A stretch of 64,000 nt of DNA from Niebla homalea. Lineage: Eukaryota > Ascomycota > Lecanoromycetes > Lecanorales > Ramalinaceae. Positions 60,306 through 64,000 of this stretch are shown here, in pieces. The stretch is taken from NCBI GenBank assembly GCA_019925105.1, contig JAHGAU010000011.1, positions 1,116,001 through 1,180,000 of the forward strand, given 5' to 3'. Position 1 is the first letter of the stretch, and each line of letters begins with the position of its first letter. Both the position numbers and the translations under genes were made by a program. Under the pieces are notes generated by a model that was given only the letters and a program-made list of their open reading frames with translations, was not told the origin of the DNA and ran no database searches.

Positions 60306-61140
60306 AATATCTCGTCTTTTTCTATTATCTCGTACTTTAACTAGGTAAAGCCTAGGTATATAACTTAATCGATTCCGCATTATAAAAGGGATCGTTAAAC
60401 CCCTCCTCCTCCGCTATCGTTGGGTTATAAACGATACGATGCGATATAGCGGCTATAGAAGTTTAATAATAACGTTCTTATTTTCTTTTATTTTTTTATT
60501 TTTTTACTTTTATTATTATTATTAATCTTTAAACTTTATATTAAAGGAAATTTTTAATTTTTAATTAATTATATATATTCCGTTTAAATAAAAGTATTAT
60601 CCGAATTATATAAAATATATATTATAAATTAATATAAAAAGACTTTAATTATTATAAAAATATAATCCTTTAAAATAAGTAATAAAATATTAATAAATTC
60701 TATATTAAAGAAAGTATTATATAACCCCTTTTTTTCCTTTATTGGGTTATAAACGGTATAATATAACGGTTAAAGAAGTTTATATTAACTTAATATAAAT
60801 ATAGTGGTAATATCTTGTTTTTTTATTATCTTAAACTTTAACTAAGTAAAGCAGGGACGTAATCCAATAGGATTCTAATATTATTAAAAAAGGGATCGCA
60901 TAACCCCCTCTTCCTTCTTTATTGGGTTATAAACGTTACGCTATAATACGGCGGTTAATAAGGTTTAATAATAATATTAATTAAAAATATTATCTCGTTT
61001 TCTTTTTATTTTATACTTTATCTAATTAAAGCCTAAGTACGTAATCCAATAAATTCTAATATTTAAAAAGAAAAGATTACGTAATCCCCTTTTTTCCGTT
61101 ATTAACTTATAATATTATAATATAATATAACGGTGAAAAG
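60306..61140 (+). repeat. Tandem repeats of about 170 bp leading into the LINE start
   Basis: Units at 60,306-60,480, a partial one at 60,720-60,800, then 60,806-60,980 and 60,981-61,140. Each has TATCTCGT or its mutated form, CTTTAACTA-GTAAAGC, GTAATCCAATA, GGGATCG, AACCCC and TTGGGTTATAAACG. All are RIP-mutated to different degrees. The last unit abuts the LINE ORF1 start (ATG 61,146), so these look like 5' UTR promoter monomers. Confidence 0.7.
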
Positions 61141-61145
61141 GCGGG

Positions 61146-61280
61146 ATGGCGACGAACAACGGGACCCCAGAGGTCAGAAACGATGCACGTGTATATAGCT
61201 TAAGTAATAATAAGGATAATATCTTAAATACGATAAATAGAAGCAGAATAATAGTAAAAATAAAAGGGGAGGAAAAATAA
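61146..61280 (+). pseudogene. Start of LINE ORF1, truncated by a stop
   Basis: ATG in GGGATGG context reads MATNNGTPEVRNDARVYS and then AT-rich mutated codons to TAA at 61,278-61,280 (44 codons). The first about 50 bases keep normal CA and TG steps while everything after is RIP-like. It should encode the RNA-binding gag-like protein of the LINE; the rest is unreadable. Confidence 0.55.
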
Positions 61281-64000
61281 ACGGTTTAAATTAATAGGAA
61301 TAATAATAAGTTATATAAATAATACGATAAATATAAAATAGAAAAACCTTAAATTAAATAAGGAATTTATAATTAATAAAATACGCGTAAAAGGATATAT
61401 ATAACGCGTAAAAATGTTATTATAAAAGGTAATAAATAAAAGGCGGAAGGGATAAGGACGGTACGTAAAGACGGATAAAGGGTAAACGGAAACGTAAAAA
61501 ACTTTATTAAATATATATAAATTAAAAGAAAACTAAATAAAAATAAGGAAATATTAAGTAAATAAGAATAAATTATAAAAAGAAATAAATATTAAATATA
61601 TAAAGGAAAAATAAAAAAGGAAAAAACGGTAAAAATATTAAAAAACCTTTTTATAATTATATAAAAAAATATTACGTTAAAAATTTAACCAATATTATAA
61701 ATCGGATTACGGAAAATAAAAAACTTTTATATAAATACGGGGAGAAATTTAAGGGAATTAAAAAGGTTACGCGGAGTTTAAAAGGCAATATTAAAAACGT
61801 TAATAAATAAAGGTAAAAAAAGATAAAGAAAATATATATAAAATAAAAAAGTAACGGGGGAAACTTTAAAGAAAGGAGTAGGGATAAGTTAAATAATAAA
61901 AGTTATAAGGGCGGCGTTACCGTTAACGGTAAAGGAAATAAAAACGGGGGAGAAAATAATGGCGTTAAAGAAAATGAAAATAATAACTATATAATTATTA
62001 AGTAAAAAGGAAAGAAATATAACGATAAAAATAAACCTATTATAATTAATAAAGGCGTTTAAAATAATAAGAAAATTATTAATAAAATAAATTATTATAG
62101 TATATAAATTATAAAACGGGAATTATTTTTTAATATAGCCTTATTAAAGGCGAAAGAAAGGTTAAAGAAATTAAAAAAATAAACCAGTAAAAGGGGGTAT
62201 AAAATAATAAAAATATTAAAATAATCCTTTATTATCGCGGTAAACGGGATATATTTAATAAAGTTTATAAGGGAGGAAGGGAAATTATTTTAAAGTAAAT
62301 AAAAAAAAAATATAATCTTTTACTTTAAATTAAAAATTATTAATTATAGTTTCTTTTTTATAATAAAAAGATTAAACGTTTTTAATTATATAAAGAAATA
62401 CTTTACGGTTATTTTAAGTATAACATTAATAAAAATATATAACGATATCTTTAATAAAGGGATAATAAAAAATAAATCCCTTAAATTAATAAGACTTTAA
62501 AACCGGATAGCGGATATTTATTAATACTTTAAATATTAAAAATACGGATATATTATTATAAAATATTTTAATAATATAAAGTACGTAATATATATTAAAG
62601 GGTATAATACGTATAAATACGTTAACTTAATAATAAAAAACTTAATGAAAAACGTATTAAAATACGTAACGTATAATAATAATAATTATTTAATATAAGA
62701 TTTACGGTATATAATAAAAGTAAAAAAATTTAATATAAAGAAATTAAGATAATAATTAAAATTTAACGTTATAACTTATATAAATTTAAACCGGTAAAAT
62801 AATTAAAAACGGTCTTAAAACGTAAACGGAGCTTATTAAACGGGGAAGGGTAAAACGTAATAACTAATAACATAAAGAAGAAAAAGCTTATAATAATATT
62901 AACCTTTAAAGCCGGCCGCCTGACCAGGATTATTATCGTAATAAGAAAATTAGGATAAATAACGTTTAACCTTAAAAAGAAACCGTTTATATAAATAAAA
63001 GTTAATAAAAAAAAAGCTTAATGGACATTAATATTTAATATATTTATGCTTTTAAAAATAATATAATATAATGTATACGGAAAAGCAATTAAAGTTATAA
63101 TATTAATATTCAGATTTAAGGAAATAAAGGATATTAATATTATAATAATATAAGAATTATTATATAATTTATATATTTATTTTTTAATTAATTTAAAAGA
63201 TAATTTTTATTTAACCTTTAAGGGTAATAAAATAATACGGATATATTTCTTTATTAATAAAAGGCTAAATATAAATAACTAGGACGTTATTTATTACGGA
63301 GGGAACTTATATATATTCCGGATTATATAAAAAAAGGATATTAAAAATAATTTAAATATTTATAATACGTATAATCCGCTACCGGTTAATAAAAAAAAAT
63401 CCTTTATAATTTTATTACTTAAGGATATTATAGTTATATTTAATAAATACCTTTTAATAAAGGACTTTAATCTTTATTACGTTTAATAAAATAAGGATAA
63501 TTCTATAATTAATTATATTAAATTTAAGGAGCTATTAATAATTATTATATAATTTAATTTTACGTTATTAACGTTAAAAAAAGCTATTATATAAAAAAAC
63601 CGTAAACTTAAGATTATAATTAACTTAATATTTAACTCGGAAGGTATTATTAACTTAATTATAATATATAGACCCTAAAAGGACCTAAAATACAATTCAG
63701 ATTACGTTTTAATATAAACGACTTTAAACTAGTCCGTTAATATAACTCCGCTTCCACCGTTTAAACGAACGTAAAAAACGGTTAAGGAAGTAAAGGTATT
63801 TATAAAGGTAATAAAAATAATATTTTAATTAATAAAGCTTTTTAACTTAATAATAAAGAATAAATTAACCGTTTTATAAAACGGGTAATAAAGGCTTTAA
63901 ACGAAATAATTAACGTTATAATTTTAATAATAAAATTATCTTAAAGAGTTAAAACTTATTAAAATAAAAAGTATATAAAGGTAATTATAAAGGTAAAAGC
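61146..64000 (+). mobile_element. RIP-degraded LINE, 5' part, running off the window
   Basis: Begins with an unmutated ORF1 start and then decays to AT-rich sequence. At 63,461-63,560 the minus-stop-tolerant reading KDFNLYY...KFKELL matches the GDFNLHH and E-F-x-ELL pattern of the LINE apurinic-type endonuclease. Near 63,695-63,720, NSDYVLI corresponds to its SDH motif. The last 140 bases align with the 5' end of the copy at 15,252-18,334 (inverse orientation). The reverse transcriptase half therefore lies beyond the window. Confidence 0.8.

Overview
The window reads as nuclear DNA of a filamentous ascomycete (Pezizomycotina). The evidence is short spliceosomal introns (about 57 to 122 bases) with fungal branch and acceptor sites, a fungal Ty3/gypsy element, and two flanking blocks (about 1-21,580 and 60,250-64,000) that are extremely AT-rich, TA-rich and closed in all frames. 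That is the signature of repeat-induced point mutation (RIP, C to T on both strands). Between the blocks is a GC-normal island of about 38 kb. I cannot name the species.

Left block: a graveyard of mutated repeats. Four loci belong to one LINE (non-LTR retrotransposon) family with an (AATC)n 3' tail: 7,483-7,812 (+, 14-bp target duplication), 15,252-18,334 (-, 13-bp target duplication), 19,034-about 21,265 (-), and in the right block 61,146 to beyond the window (+). The right copy keeps its 5' end, preceded by tandem units of about 170 bp.

Island, left part (21.9-30.2 kb): a two-exon Ulp1/C48 cysteine-protease-like gene (minus strand) with an intact catalytic set is followed by wrecked metabolic genes. 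These are a nucleotide-sugar dehydrogenase pseudogene and a TauD/clavaminate-synthase-like dioxygenase broken by an inversion, so that its two halves now point at each other. Middle part (30.3-41.4 kb): a degenerate Ty3/gypsy element (gag, CCHC knuckle, protease with Asp to Asn, RT with YMDD, RNase H), a long unrecognised broken ORF downstream of pol, a damaged tRNA-Met-like sequence, a second pol fragment and several duplicated segments. Right part (41.6-58.7 kb): five gene models of unknown function, each with one or two predicted membrane segments and mostly with introns that restore the frame. Among them lie a terminal-inverted-repeat element (50.7-51.2 kb), minisatellites and decayed sequence.

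Right border: an 817-bp foldback element (59,431-60,247) flanked by TA, then the LINE 5' repeats and the RIP-mutated LINE. No complete metabolic pathway is present. The intact content is one SUMO-protease-like gene plus several orphan membrane-anchored genes, enclosed by RIP-silenced repeats. This looks like an accessory or subtelomere-like compartment, but that placement is inference.
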